From the NCBI RefSeq assembly GCF_022271435.1, contig NZ_JAFIQY010000010.1, positions 124,001-188,000 on the forward strand: a DNA stretch of 64,000 bases. The letters are read 5' to 3'. The number at the start of each line of letters is the position of its first letter. The stretch's first letter is position 1. This document shows, one piece after another, positions 1 to 7,520 of the stretch. This DNA comes from Streptomyces monomycini. GTDB lineage: Bacteria; Actinomycetota; Actinomycetes; Streptomycetales; Streptomycetaceae. A model generated the notes under the pieces. The model was not told the DNA's origin and did no database searches. It was given only the letters and a program-made list of their open reading frames with translations. The translations under genes and the position numbers were made by a program.

Positions 1-292
1 CCAGCATGACCACGGCCAGCCCGTACATGCCCACCAGCCGCAGCCAGTCCGGGCCGATCGCCGGGATGGACTCATTGACCATGAGCGTGAGCACGGCGCC
101 ACCGATCAGCGCCGCCCCCACCAGCATCGTGCTGGGCGCCGACGGCATCACACCGTCGTCGCTGCCACCGATCGTCTTGGTGAACGTCACCGTGTCCTTC
201 ATCGGCCAGGTCGTGAAAGCCCAGACGAAATGCAGCACCCCGACTGCCGCCAGAACAACCGCCAACCCCACCGGAATCACCGTGCGAACCAT
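1..292 (-). CDS. DUF3995 family small membrane protein (3' end outside window)
   Basis: The reverse strand reads MVRTVIPVGLAVVLAAVGVL and continues in frame to the window edge, so about 97 N-terminal residues are present and the C-terminus is missing. The first hydrophobic segment (residues ~5-22) runs into the HFVWAF and TTWPMKDTVTFTK stretch that I associate with DUF3995 proteins; a second membrane segment follows (SAPSTMLVGAALIGGAVLTL). A GGGGAGG ribosome-binding sequence sits about 8 nt before the ATG, which fixes the start. Function is unknown; it is predicted to be an integral membrane protein. Confidence 0.75.
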   Translation of the reverse strand, partial: MVRTVIPVGLAVVLAAVGVLHFVWAFTTWPMKDTVTFTKTIGGSDDGVMPSAPSTMLVGAALIGGAVLTLMVNESIPAIGPDWLRLVGMYGLAVVML

Positions 293-750
293 GTACAACG
301 CCTCCCCCTGGCCGCCGCCCATACGGAACAGACCCAGTATGGCAACTGCTCTTAATCACACCGCAGTTGGGGTGGCCTTGACACGCCGACCGCCATCAAC
401 CGTCGAGCAGCGGCCGATAATCGGCCGCAGCGACACCCACCCCATCCACGACGACCTCGGCAGCGCCGTCCTCGCCGTCCTCAGGGGTGGCGTCGGTGAT
501 CACTTCGAGTCGGCGGGGTCTTGTTCCGCTTCGGCCACGAGACCCCGGTCAGCAGGCGTCGCACCCATGGGGCCTCCGGGCTCCGTCCGGACCATCCAGG
601 AATCACCACCGCACCACGGCGAGAAACCACTCCGCGCGCCACCCGGGCACACCCCGGACACCGTCCCGCAACGCAAAGATCCCGCCCGATCAACAGATCG
701 GACGGGATCTCATGAACCACTCCCGAGCCAACTCGGAAACAGTCCGCCGG
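293..750. other. Intergenic region without a convincing gene
   Basis: About 460 bases lie between the DUF3995 start and the tRNA. A minus-strand frame reads LEVITDATPEDGEDGAAEVV and ends LLDG-stop near 399, but it lacks a credible start and a ribosome-binding site; it could be the tail of a decayed gene. Around 662-720 there is an inverted repeat (GATCCCGCCCGATC / GATCGGACGGGATC) flanking a short loop, a likely terminator or processing hairpin just downstream of the minus-strand tRNA. Confidence 0.4.
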
Positions 751-823
751 TGGACCTGAGGGGATTCGAACCCCTGACCCCCTCGTTGCGAACGAGGTGC
801 GCTACCAGCTGCGCCACAGGCCC
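751..823 (-). tRNA. tRNA-Ala, anticodon CGC
   Basis: On the minus strand the 73-nt sequence folds as a cloverleaf: acceptor arms GGGCCTG and CAGGTCC, anticodon stem CCTCG/CGAGG around loop TTCGCAA (anticodon CGC, reading GCG alanine codons), and a T arm with GGTTCGAATCC. The acceptor contains the G3:U70 wobble pair that is the universal alanine identity element, and the discriminator base is A. CCA is not encoded. GCG is a very common alanine codon in high-GC genomes. Confidence 0.97.
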
Positions 824-837
824 TTGCGACGAGTGAA

Positions 838-865
838 ACTCTAGCATCCTTGTCGGGGTGCTCAA
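838..865 (-). promoter_or_regulatory. Promoter of tRNA-Ala
   Basis: On the minus strand TTGAGC (860-865) and TAGAGT (838-843) are separated by 16 nt, a good match to the vegetative sigma-HrdB -35/-10 pattern. The -10 box lies 14 nt before the mature 5' end of the tRNA, leaving room for a short leader removed by RNase P. Confidence 0.7.
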
Positions 866-898
866 AAATCGCTTCCCGTGCTGGTCAGCTGTGGGGGG

Positions 899-2002
899 TC
901 ACTCGTTCGCCGCGCGGGGGCGGTCCTCGTCGGCGTACTGGTCGAACAGGGGGGTGCGGCCCCGGGTGCGGCGGCCGGGGGTGGTGCGGCGCTGCGGGGT
1001 GGCGGACGGGGTGGGCTGGGGGGTCTCGGTGGCCGGGCCGGAGCGGGCGGAGCTCCAGGCGTCGTCGGCGTCGAGGTCGACGTGGCTGGTGGCGCGCGGG
1101 GCGACGGGGGCCGTGACGTACGTCGGGAGCGGGACCGGGACGGGGTCCCAGCCGCCGGGCTCGGTGCGCTCGCGTTCGCGCTGCTGGTCCACCCACTCCG
1201 CGTGGTCGGTCTCCTCCACCAGGGCGCGGCGGCCGGCCGTCGACGCCGGCTCGGGGCGGGGGGCGGGCGCGGGAGTGCGCGCCGGGGCGGGGGGCGTGGT
1301 GGCGGCGTCCTCAGCGGGGGCTTCGTCGGCGGGGGGCTGCTGGGACGCCTGAGGAGGGCGTGGCCTGCCCTCCCGTAGCCGCTGGGCGGCCGCCTCGGCC
1401 TGGCGCTGGTCCATGGTGAAGGTGAAGCGGCGCCGTTCCTGGGCGCGGAGGTAGACGATGTACGCGCTGAGCAGTATGGCGGGGATGGCCGGCGCCCAGA
1501 GGAAGGCGAGGCCGCCGACGGCCGCGACGACCGTGCCGACGGTGAAGGCGAGGAAGAGGACGGTGGTGGTGCGCCGGCGGCGGGCCAGCACCTTGGCGCG
1601 CTTCATGCGGTCGGCGGTGGAGGCCCGGCCGAAGCCGGGCTTCTTGACGGGACGCGGCGCAGGGCCGGTCGCGCCGCCGGCGGCGGGCGCCGGCTGGCGT
1701 TGAGCGGCGGGCGGAACTTCGTCCGCGGGCGCGTCGAAGTCCCGGACGTCGGCCTCCTCGGCCACGGCGTCCGGCTCACGCACTTCGCCCGCATCGTCGG
1801 TGGACCGGCCGCCCTGCCCCTCCAGCCCCTTGGCGTAACGGCGCTCCATGGCCGCGCGTCCGGACAGGAGCCGGATGGCGGTACTGAAGCGCTCCGTCGG
1901 CCGGGCTTCATTGAGCTCGTCCTGCCTGCGGAGCCACATCGGCACCAAGTAGGCGGCCCAGGCCCCGACGATGACTGCGTAGATGAGGCCGCTGCTGCTC
2001 AC
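899..2002 (-). CDS. sepX: Gephyrin-like protein receptor GlpR / SepX, cell-division membrane protein
   Basis: The 367-residue protein has an N-terminal membrane segment (residues ~5-22, GLIYAVIVGAWAAYLVPMWL), the conserved cytoplasmic stretch around LRRQDELNEARPTERFSTA, a variable acidic/proline linker, a tightly spaced pair of membrane segments (~146-164 and ~166-186) and a long Pro/Arg-rich C-terminal tail. This matches the family called SepX in Streptomyces and GLR/GlpR in Corynebacterium, a membrane partner of the MoeA-like protein Glp and of FtsZ, needed for normal septation (known for the family). Its gene sits at the end of the run that also encodes Glp, which supports the call. The GTG start lies just before the first membrane segment. 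Confidence 0.85.
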   Translation of the reverse strand: MSSSGLIYAVIVGAWAAYLVPMWLRRQDELNEARPTERFSTAIRLLSGRAAMERRYAKGLEGQGGRSTDDAGEVREPDAVAEEADVRDFDAPADEVPPAAQRQPAPAAGGATGPAPRPVKKPGFGRASTADRMKRAKVLARRRRTTTVLFLAFTVGTVVAAVGGLAFLWAPAIPAILLSAYIVYLRAQERRRFTFTMDQRQAEAAAQRLREGRPRPPQASQQPPADEAPAEDAATTPPAPARTPAPAPRPEPASTAGRRALVEETDHAEWVDQQRERERTEPGGWDPVPVPLPTYVTAPVAPRATSHVDLDADDAWSSARSGPATETPQPTPSATPQRRTTPGRRTRGRTPLFDQYADEDRPRAANE

Positions 2003-2153
2003 GTCTCACACGGTAGAGGGGTTTGCAGGGGGCCATCCGCCAATTGAGCCGGTGTGTCGCACGATCTGGCTGATATCTCGAACTTTTTTTGTGATTGTTG
2101 AGATCAGCCGTACGCGGTTGTGGTCAATTGGTGAAAATATTCGAACACGTATT
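2003..2153 (-). promoter_or_regulatory. AT-rich island upstream of sepX/glpR
   Basis: This 150-bp gap is strikingly AT-rich for the genome, with an A/T run at ~2083-2092 and an ATATTCGAACACGTATTTTATTT stretch near 2137-2159 that also runs into the end of the acetyltransferase. A minus-strand TTGACC near 2121-2126 could be a -35 element, but no strong -10 follows at the standard distance. Most likely it holds an independent promoter for the division gene; a nucleoid-protein (Lsr2-type) site is another possibility. Confidence 0.45.
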
Positions 2154-2777
2154 TTATTTGTGGGGTGTGCTGGGCTTCTCCCGGTGCCAGCGGGCCAACA
2201 GCCCCTCGGGCACCTCCTCCGCGGTCAGCGCGAATACGAGATGGTCGCGCCAGGCCCCGTCGATGTGCAGATAGCGCGGACGCAGCCCCTCCTCGCGAAA
2301 GCCGAGTTTCTCCACGACCCGTCGGCTGGGCAGGTTCTCCGGCCGAATACAGACCTCGATGCGGTGCAGGCCCACCGAGCGGAAGCAGTGGTCGACGGCG
2401 AGCGCCACCGCCGTCGGTATGACGCCGCGGCCCGCCACCGCCTCGTCGACCCAGTAGCCGACATGCCCCGAGCACATCGAGCCCCAGGTGATCCCGGCCA
2501 CCGTCAGCTGCCCGGCCAGCCGTCCCCGGTGCTCGACGACGAACGGCAGCATCCGCCCCGCGTGCGCCTCGGCGCGCAGGTGGCGGACCATCTGACGGTA
2601 CGTGGGCCGGTGCGGCGCGGGAATGCCCGGCGGGGGCGGCGGGATGGTCGCCTCCCAGGGGCGCAGCCAGTCGCGGTTACGGCGGTTGACGTCGCGCCAG
2701 GCCCGTTGGTCGCGCAGCTTTATCGGGCGGAGGGCGGTCTCGCCGTCCGCCAGTACGACGGGCCAGGGGGCGTTCAG
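2154..2777 (-). CDS. RimJ/RimL-type GNAT N-acetyltransferase
   Basis: The protein carries the RimJ/RimL features LRPIKLRDQRAW near the N-terminus, GHVGYWVDEAVAGRGV (acetyl-CoA loop) and NLPSRRVVEKLGFREEGLRP (C-terminal half), and probably acetylates a protein N-terminus or small-molecule amine with acetyl-CoA. No ATG, GTG or TTG lies early enough: the first ATG (2591) would delete the N-terminal strand. The likely start is CTG at 2777, whose last two bases begin the TGA of mogA (CTGA overlap), giving 207 residues and translational coupling. The start remains uncertain. The same gene order (Glp, MoaC, MogA, acetyltransferase, GlpR) is common in Streptomyces. Confidence 0.8.
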   Translation of the reverse strand: MNAPWPVVLADGETALRPIKLRDQRAWRDVNRRNRDWLRPWEATIPPPPPGIPAPHRPTYRQMVRHLRAEAHAGRMLPFVVEHRGRLAGQLTVAGITWGSMCSGHVGYWVDEAVAGRGVIPTAVALAVDHCFRSVGLHRIEVCIRPENLPSRRVVEKLGFREEGLRPRYLHIDGAWRDHLVFALTAEEVPEGLLARWHREKPSTPHK

Positions 2778-3646
2778 TGTGCGCTCCCGGTGGAGGTGGA
2801 GCCCTGGGACGTCGTCGGCATCGGCGCGTGGTCGCCGCCCCGTAGCTGGTCCACCGCGTGCGGAAGGAGGCCGGCGAGGACCGCCAGGCCGTCACGGACG
2901 CCGCCGGTGGAGCCGGGCAGGTTGATGATCAGCGTACGGCCGGCGACTCCGGCCAGGCCGCGGGAGAGCGCGGCGGTGGGCACCTTCGCGCAGCCGGCGG
3001 CGCGGATCGCCTCCGGGATGCCGGGGACCTCGTAGTCGATGACGTCGCGGGTGACGTCGGGGGTGCGGTCGGTGGGAGAGATACCCGTACCGCCGGTGGT
3101 CAGGACGACGTCGTAGGCAGCGGCGACGGCGGCGCGCAGGGCGGCCTCGACGGGCTCGCCGTCCGGGACCACCTGCGGCCCGTCGACCGTGAAGCCCAGC
3201 GCGGCCAGGCCCTCGGCGAGCAGCGGCCCACCCTTGTCCGCGTACACACCGGCCGCCGCGCGGTTGGACGCGGTGACGACGAGGGCCCGGGGTGGGGTGG
3301 GGGTGGAGGAGGTGGGTTGCTGAGACGAGGCGTGCTGGTGTGAGTGGTGGGACGCTTCCGGGCTCGGACTCGGGCTCGGACTCGGACTCGGACTCGGACT
3401 CGGGCTCGGACTCGGACTCGGACTCGAACTCGGGCTCGGGCCTGGGCCGGCAGGGGCGGCGGCCCCGGTGGCCCCGTCCGCGGAGCCCGGTCCTGGGTTG
3501 GGTGGCGTGGTGGCGGAACGGTCGGGGGCCGTGCCCGGGCCCGGGTTCGCGGTCGGGCCGCGCACCGCGCCGGACGCGGTCTCCGGCCCCGGATCTGCCG
3601 TCGTGCCGTGTCCGTCCTGGCCTGGGCGGTGCCGGTCCGCGGTCAT
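2774..3646 (-). CDS. mogA: MogA/MoaB-type molybdopterin adenylyltransferase with Ser-Pro extension
   Basis: Residues ~120-285 form a complete MogA/MoaB domain: ALVVTASNRAAAGVYADKGG, the TTGGTGISPTDRTPD substrate loop, AALSRGLAGV and LIINLPGSTGG. The family adenylylates molybdopterin before Mo insertion by MoeA-type proteins. The ATG at 3646 overlaps the moaC stop (ATGA), so the reading frame includes an unusual ~118-residue N-terminal extension rich in Pro, Gly and Ser with a run of Ser-Pro dipeptides (residues ~69-96). MogA homologues usually start directly at the domain (~160-180 residues). An internal start near residue 118 cannot be excluded, but no ATG/GTG with a good ribosome-binding site is obvious there. 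Confidence 0.85.
   Translation of the reverse strand: MTADRHRPGQDGHGTTADPGPETASGAVRGPTANPGPGTAPDRSATTPPNPGPGSADGATGAAAPAGPGPSPSSSPSPSPSPSPSPSPSPSPSPSPEASHHSHQHASSQQPTSSTPTPPRALVVTASNRAAAGVYADKGGPLLAEGLAALGFTVDGPQVVPDGEPVEAALRAAVAAAYDVVLTTGGTGISPTDRTPDVTRDVIDYEVPGIPEAIRAAGCAKVPTAALSRGLAGVAGRTLIINLPGSTGGVRDGLAVLAGLLPHAVDQLRGGDHAPMPTTSQGSTSTGSAH
3359..3440. repeat. Hexanucleotide tandem repeat inside mogA
   Basis: On the plus strand CTCGGA/CTCGGG units repeat about 13 times in tandem, encoding the Ser-Pro run of MogA on the minus strand. Copy-number change by slippage would lengthen or shorten the linker in steps of two residues without breaking the frame. Confidence 0.85.
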
Positions 3647-4125
3647 GAACGGCTCCAGTGGCCCGACTTGCCGCCCGTTTTCTCCTCGACCCGTACGTCG
3701 GTGACGACCGCGCCCTTGTCGACGGCCTTGACCATGTCCACGACGGTCAGGGCGGCGACCGAGACGGCCGTCAGGGCCTCCATCTCCACGCCCGTGCGGT
3801 CGGTGGTGCGAACCGTGGCCAGGATCTCCACGGCGTCGTCGGCCACCCGGAGGTCGATCTCGACCCCGGAGATCGCGAGCGGGTGGCAGAGCGGGATCAG
3901 GTCGGGGGTGCGCTTGGCGCCCATGATGCCGGCGATACGGGCGGTGGCGAGCGCGTCGCCCTTCGGGACCCCCTCGCCGCGCAGCAGCTCGACGACGCGC
4001 GGCGCGACCAGGACGCGGCCGCTGGCGCGGGCGGTGCGCGCGGTGACGTCCTTCCGGGACACGTCGACCATGCGGGCCGCGCCCGACGCGTCGAGGTGGG
4101 TGAGGTCTTGCTGGCCGCTGCTCAT
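3643..4125 (-). CDS. moaC: Cyclic pyranopterin monophosphate synthase MoaC
   Basis: The 160-residue protein is full length for MoaC, which with MoaA converts GTP to cyclic pyranopterin monophosphate in molybdenum-cofactor synthesis. Signature elements are MVDVSRKDVTARTA at 19-32, LIPLCHPL at 76-83, the TGVEMEALTAVSVAALTVVD helix and the catalytic region DMVKAVDKGAVV (130-141) followed by EEKTGGKSG. Its stop overlaps the mogA start by 4 nt, so the two are translationally coupled. Confidence 0.95.
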   Translation of the reverse strand: MSSGQQDLTHLDASGAARMVDVSRKDVTARTARASGRVLVAPRVVELLRGEGVPKGDALATARIAGIMGAKRTPDLIPLCHPLAISGVEIDLRVADDAVEILATVRTTDRTGVEMEALTAVSVAALTVVDMVKAVDKGAVVTDVRVEEKTGGKSGHWSRS

Positions 4126-4434
4126 CGTTCTCCCGGTCCGGACCGTGCCGCCTGTGCGACGACACCGTACCCGCAGGCGTCGGCCGTCACCCGGCTACCC
4201 GGTGCGGACGGCACCCGGGGGCAGTACGGATGGCCTTCACGTACGGTGCGGACGGCCCGCGCATACGGTGCGGACGGCGCCCCCGCGTACGGTGCGGGGC
4301 AGCACGCGCGAGCAGGCCGACGGCACCCACATCCGGCGCCGACGACTCCCGCGTGCGGTCCGTACGGCCCCCGCGGCGCCGTACGGCCGGCACCCGCCCT
4401 ACCCCTTCTCGTCCCCCGCGATCCCCCTGACACC
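4126..4434. repeat. Intergenic gap with TACGGTGCGG direct repeats
   Basis: The 309-bp gap between moaC and glp holds three copies of TACGGTGCGG beginning at 4242, 4264 and 4288 (22-24 bp apart) and a fourth degenerate copy at ~4200. The spacing is close to two helical turns, but the surrounding bases also look like simple repeat decay. No gene is seen. A separate promoter for moaC-mogA-acetyltransferase would have to lie here. Confidence 0.55.
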
Positions 4435-5751
4435 TCACCCCAGCAACACAACCTCCACCTCCGCCCCCTCCGCCACCTCGGTCGTCTCCTCCGGGATCAC
4501 GATCAGCGCGTTGGCCTGGGCCAGCGCCTTGATCAGGTGGGACCCGGCGCCGCCCACGGGCGTGACGGTGGCCGTGTCGGCGTCGTACCAGCCGCGCAGG
4601 AACTGGCGCCGGCCCTGCGGGGAGGACTCGACGGCCGCGCCGCAGGTGGCCCGGGAGGTGTGGCGGTGGACGTCGGGCAGGCCCATGAGCGTACGGATGG
4701 CGGGGCGTACGAACAGTTCGAAGGAGACGTAGGAGCTGACCGGATTGCCGGGCAGGGCCAGCAGCGGGGTGCGGTCCGGGCCGATGAGGCCGAAGCCCTG
4801 CGGCTTGCCCGGCTGCATGGCCAGCTTGCGGAACTCGACGGTGCCTTCCTCGGCGGACAGGTCGGCGAGGGTCTCCTTGACCACGTCGTACGCGCCGACG
4901 CTGACGCCGCCGCTGGTCACCAGGATGTCGGCCCGGATGAGCTGGTCCTCCAGGGTGGCGCGCAGCGTCTCGGCGTCGTCGGCGACGGCACCGACGCGGT
5001 AGGCGATGGCGCCGGCCGCGCGGGCGGCGGCGGTCAGCTGGAAGCTGTTGGAGTCGTGGATCTGGCCGGGGGCCAACTCCTCGCCGGGCTGGACCAGTTC
5101 GCTGCCGGTGGACAGGACCACGACCCGGGGGCGCGGCCGGACCCGGACCGAGGCGCGTCCGATGGCGGCGAGCAGGCCGGTCTGGGCGGGGCCGATGACG
5201 GTGCCGGCCGGCAGGGCCAGTTCGCCGGCCGGGACGTCGCTGCCGCGGGCGCGTACGTGCCGGCGGGCGTCGACCGGTCGGTAGATCCGGACCTCGCCGC
5301 CGGCGGCCTCGGGCGCGGCGCTGTGCGCGCGCATCGCCTCGGCGGGGCCGCCGCCCGTCCCGCCGTCGGTCCATTCCACCGGCACGACGGCTTCCGCGCC
5401 GGGCGGAAGGGGCGCGCCGGTCATGATGCGGGCGGCTTCGCCGGGGCCGACGGCGGGCAGTTCGGCGCTGCCCGCCGCGACGTCGCCGACCACCGTCAGG
5501 GCGGCGGGGAACTCGTCGGTGGCGCCCGCCACGTCGGCGACGCGGACCGCGTACCCGTCCATGGAGCTGTTGTCGAAGGGCGGCAGGGCGGCGGGGACGG
5601 TGACGTCCTCCACCAGTACGCAGCCCTGCGCGTCCAGGAGGTGGAGCTCGATCGGCTCCAGCGGGTGGATCTTGGACAGTACGTCGTCGAGGTGGTCGGC
5701 CACCGACCAGACGCGTTCCTGGTGGGTGATCCGGCCGGTGGTGGCGCTCAC
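4435..5751 (-). CDS. glp: Glp, gephyrin-like MoeA-family protein of the divisome
   Basis: The 438-residue protein is a MoeA/gephyrin-E-domain homologue: LPPFDNSSMDGYAVR near residue 56-70, ARIMTGAPLPPGAEAVVPVE, a SGGVSVGAYDVV nucleotide/molybdopterin loop and LPGNPVSSYVSFE. MoeA proteins insert molybdate into adenylylated molybdopterin. In Actinobacteria the copy linked to glpR binds FtsZ and its membrane receptor (established for Corynebacterium Glp), so this gene probably serves cell division rather than, or as well as, cofactor synthesis. GTG at 5751 has a GAGGAG ribosome-binding site and lies 4 nt after the galU stop. Confidence 0.9.
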   Translation of the reverse strand: MSATTGRITHQERVWSVADHLDDVLSKIHPLEPIELHLLDAQGCVLVEDVTVPAALPPFDNSSMDGYAVRVADVAGATDEFPAALTVVGDVAAGSAELPAVGPGEAARIMTGAPLPPGAEAVVPVEWTDGGTGGGPAEAMRAHSAAPEAAGGEVRIYRPVDARRHVRARGSDVPAGELALPAGTVIGPAQTGLLAAIGRASVRVRPRPRVVVLSTGSELVQPGEELAPGQIHDSNSFQLTAAARAAGAIAYRVGAVADDAETLRATLEDQLIRADILVTSGGVSVGAYDVVKETLADLSAEEGTVEFRKLAMQPGKPQGFGLIGPDRTPLLALPGNPVSSYVSFELFVRPAIRTLMGLPDVHRHTSRATCGAAVESSPQGRRQFLRGWYDADTATVTPVGGAGSHLIKALAQANALIVIPEETTEVAEGAEVEVVLLG

Positions 5752-5755
5752 GGTG

Positions 5756-6658
5756 TCACATCTCCTCGCTGACGAAGCTGCGCAGCCAGGTCCGGAACTC
5801 CGGGCCCAGGTCCTCACGTTCGCACGCCAGTCTGACAATGGCGCGGAGGTAGTCGCCGCGGTCGCCGGTGTCATAGCGGCGCCCCTTGAAGACCACGCCG
5901 TGCACGGGCCCGCCGAGATCCGGGTCGGCGGCGAGCGCCTGGAGGGCGTCGGTCAGCTGGATCTCGCCGCCGCGGCCCGGCTCGGTCCTGCGCAGCACCT
6001 CGAAGACGGCCGGGTCCAGGACGTACCGGCCGATGATGGCCAGATTGCTGGGGGCGTCGGCCGGATCCGGCTTCTCGACCAGGTCGGAGACGAGCACCAC
6101 GTCGTCGTCGCCGTCCGGGGCGGCGGCCGCGCACCCGTAGAGCCCGATCTGCGCCGGATCGACCTCCATGAGGGCGATGACGGAGCCGCCGTGCTGCTCC
6201 CGCACCTCGATCATGCGCTGGAGCAGCGGGTCACGCGGGTCGATCAGGTCGTCGCCGAGCATGACCGCGAAGGGCTGGTCGCCGACGTGCGGGGCGGCGC
6301 ACAGGACGGCGTGGCCGAGGCCCCTGGGGTCGCCCTGGCGGACGTAGTGCATGGTGGCCAGGTCGCTGGACTCCTGGACCCGGGCGAGGCGCGATTCGTC
6401 CCCTTTGCGGTCCAGGGCCTCTTCGAGCTCGTAATTGCGGTCGAAATGGTCTTCGAGGGGGCGCTTGTTGCGTCCGGTGACCATCAGGACGTCGCTGAGT
6501 CCGGCGGTGGCGGCCTCCTCCACGACGTACTGGATGGCGGGTTTGTCGACGACCGGCAGCATCTCCTTGGGCGTGGCCTTGGTCGCCGGGAGGAAGCGGG
6601 TCCCGAGACCGGCTGCCGGAATGACAGCCTTGGTGATCCGAGTACGCGATGGAGTCAT
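5756..6658 (-). CDS. galU: UTP-glucose-1-phosphate uridylyltransferase
   Basis: At 300 residues this is a normal-length GalU: GLGTRFLPATKATPKEMLPV near the N-terminus binds UTP, followed by VMLGDDLID, LVEKPDP and GGEIQLTDALQ. It makes UDP-glucose for cell-envelope polysaccharides, trehalose and glycosylation. The ATG at 6658 gives the usual short lead before the nucleotide-binding loop. It is the first gene of the minus-strand run and is divergent from the cyclo-ligase gene, so a promoter should lie between 6659 and 6738. Confidence 0.95.
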   Translation of the reverse strand: MTPSRTRITKAVIPAAGLGTRFLPATKATPKEMLPVVDKPAIQYVVEEAATAGLSDVLMVTGRNKRPLEDHFDRNYELEEALDRKGDESRLARVQESSDLATMHYVRQGDPRGLGHAVLCAAPHVGDQPFAVMLGDDLIDPRDPLLQRMIEVREQHGGSVIALMEVDPAQIGLYGCAAAAPDGDDDVVLVSDLVEKPDPADAPSNLAIIGRYVLDPAVFEVLRRTEPGRGGEIQLTDALQALAADPDLGGPVHGVVFKGRRYDTGDRGDYLRAIVRLACEREDLGPEFRTWLRSFVSEEM

Positions 6659-6738
6659 GCGGATCACGATAACCGGCACTTTGCACCGGAAGGCGGGGTC
6701 CGGTGAACGGGTCACAGGAGCGGGAGCGACGGCGCATC

Positions 6739-7356
6739 ATGAGCGGTTACGACGGTGGGAAACGCGGGTTGCGGCGCGATCTCCTGGACATGAGGGCCCA
6801 GTTGCCGGACGGTGAAATCCGGGCGGCGGGAGCGGTGCTGGCGCGCCGTGCGCTGGCCCTGCCGGAGCTGGCCGGGGCGGACACGGTCGCCGCGTACGTG
6901 TCGGTGGGGCGCGAGCCGTCCACGCACGCCCTGTTGGACCAGTTGCACGCCGCCGGGGTGCGGGTGCTGCTGCCCGTACTGCTGCCGGACAACGACCTGG
7001 ACTGGGCCCCGTACGGCGGTGCCGAGGGCCTCGTACGGGCCGCGCGGGGGCTGCGGGAGCCCGCCGGGCCCCGGCTGGGTCCGCGGTCCGTCACCGAGGC
7101 GGACGCGATGCTGCTGCCGGGGCTGGCGGTGGACCGGCGCGGCATGCGGCTCGGGCGCGGCGGCGGATCGTACGACCGGGTGCTGGAGCGGCTGGAGAAG
7201 GCGGGCGTCCGGCCGGCGAAGGTGGTGCTGCTGTACGACGCGGAGGTGCTGGCGGAGGTGCCGGCCGAGGAGCACGACCGGCCGGTGGACGTGGCGGTGA
7301 CGCCGGGGGGTGTGCACCGGTTCGCCGCGCAGTCGCCTCCGCCCGTCGCCGGGTAG
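6739..7356 (+). CDS. 5-formyltetrahydrofolate cyclo-ligase
   Basis: The 205-residue enzyme converts 5-formyl-THF to 5,10-methenyl-THF with ATP, recycling a storage folate. Evidence is the N-terminal KRGLRRDLLDMRAQLP basic ATP-binding helix and the C-terminal GLAVDRRGMRLGRGGGSYDR signature. ATG at 6739 is preferred because GGGAG lies 12 nt upstream; an in-frame GTG at 6703 has no ribosome-binding site. Confidence 0.92.
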   Translation: MSGYDGGKRGLRRDLLDMRAQLPDGEIRAAGAVLARRALALPELAGADTVAAYVSVGREPSTHALLDQLHAAGVRVLLPVLLPDNDLDWAPYGGAEGLVRAARGLREPAGPRLGPRSVTEADAMLLPGLAVDRRGMRLGRGGGSYDRVLERLEKAGVRPAKVVLLYDAEVLAEVPAEEHDRPVDVAVTPGGVHRFAAQSPPPVAG

Positions 7357-7369
7357 TCCCTACAGGAGG

Positions 7370-7450
7370 CAGCCGTGAACCGCCGTGAACCGCTTTAGAC
7401 CGCTGCAAACCGCCGTAGACCGCTGTAGACCGCTGTAGACCGCCCTGAAC
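7370..7450. repeat. Short degenerate decamer repeat
   Basis: Seven or eight tandem copies of a GTAGACCGCT-like unit (variants GTGAACCGCC, TAGACCGCTG) fill the space between the cyclo-ligase stop and the terminator. No coding potential or known role; probably slippage-derived. Confidence 0.7.
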
Positions 7451-7453
7451 GAA

Positions 7454-7489
7454 GCCGGGCGGGCCCGAATGTATTCGAGCCCGCCCGGC
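7454..7489. terminator. Bidirectional transcription terminator
   Basis: GCCGGGCGGGC (7454-7464) pairs with GCCCGCCCGGC (7479-7489), and the intervening bases can extend the stem (CGAAT/ATTCG). It lies between the convergent cyclo-ligase and penicillin-acylase genes, so it probably ends both transcripts. Confidence 0.85.
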
Positions 7490-7520
7490 CTACGGAGTCA
7501 GCACCCCGTCACGGCATCCG

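Noticed and set aside
481..720. A 79-codon minus-strand frame downstream of the tRNA
   Set aside because: Composition is unlike a protein and it spans a terminator-like hairpin; it lacks a start signal.
751..823. tRNA-Ala as an integration site for a mobile element
   Set aside because: No integrase gene or second copy of the tRNA 3' end is visible nearby; only ordinary core genes flank it.
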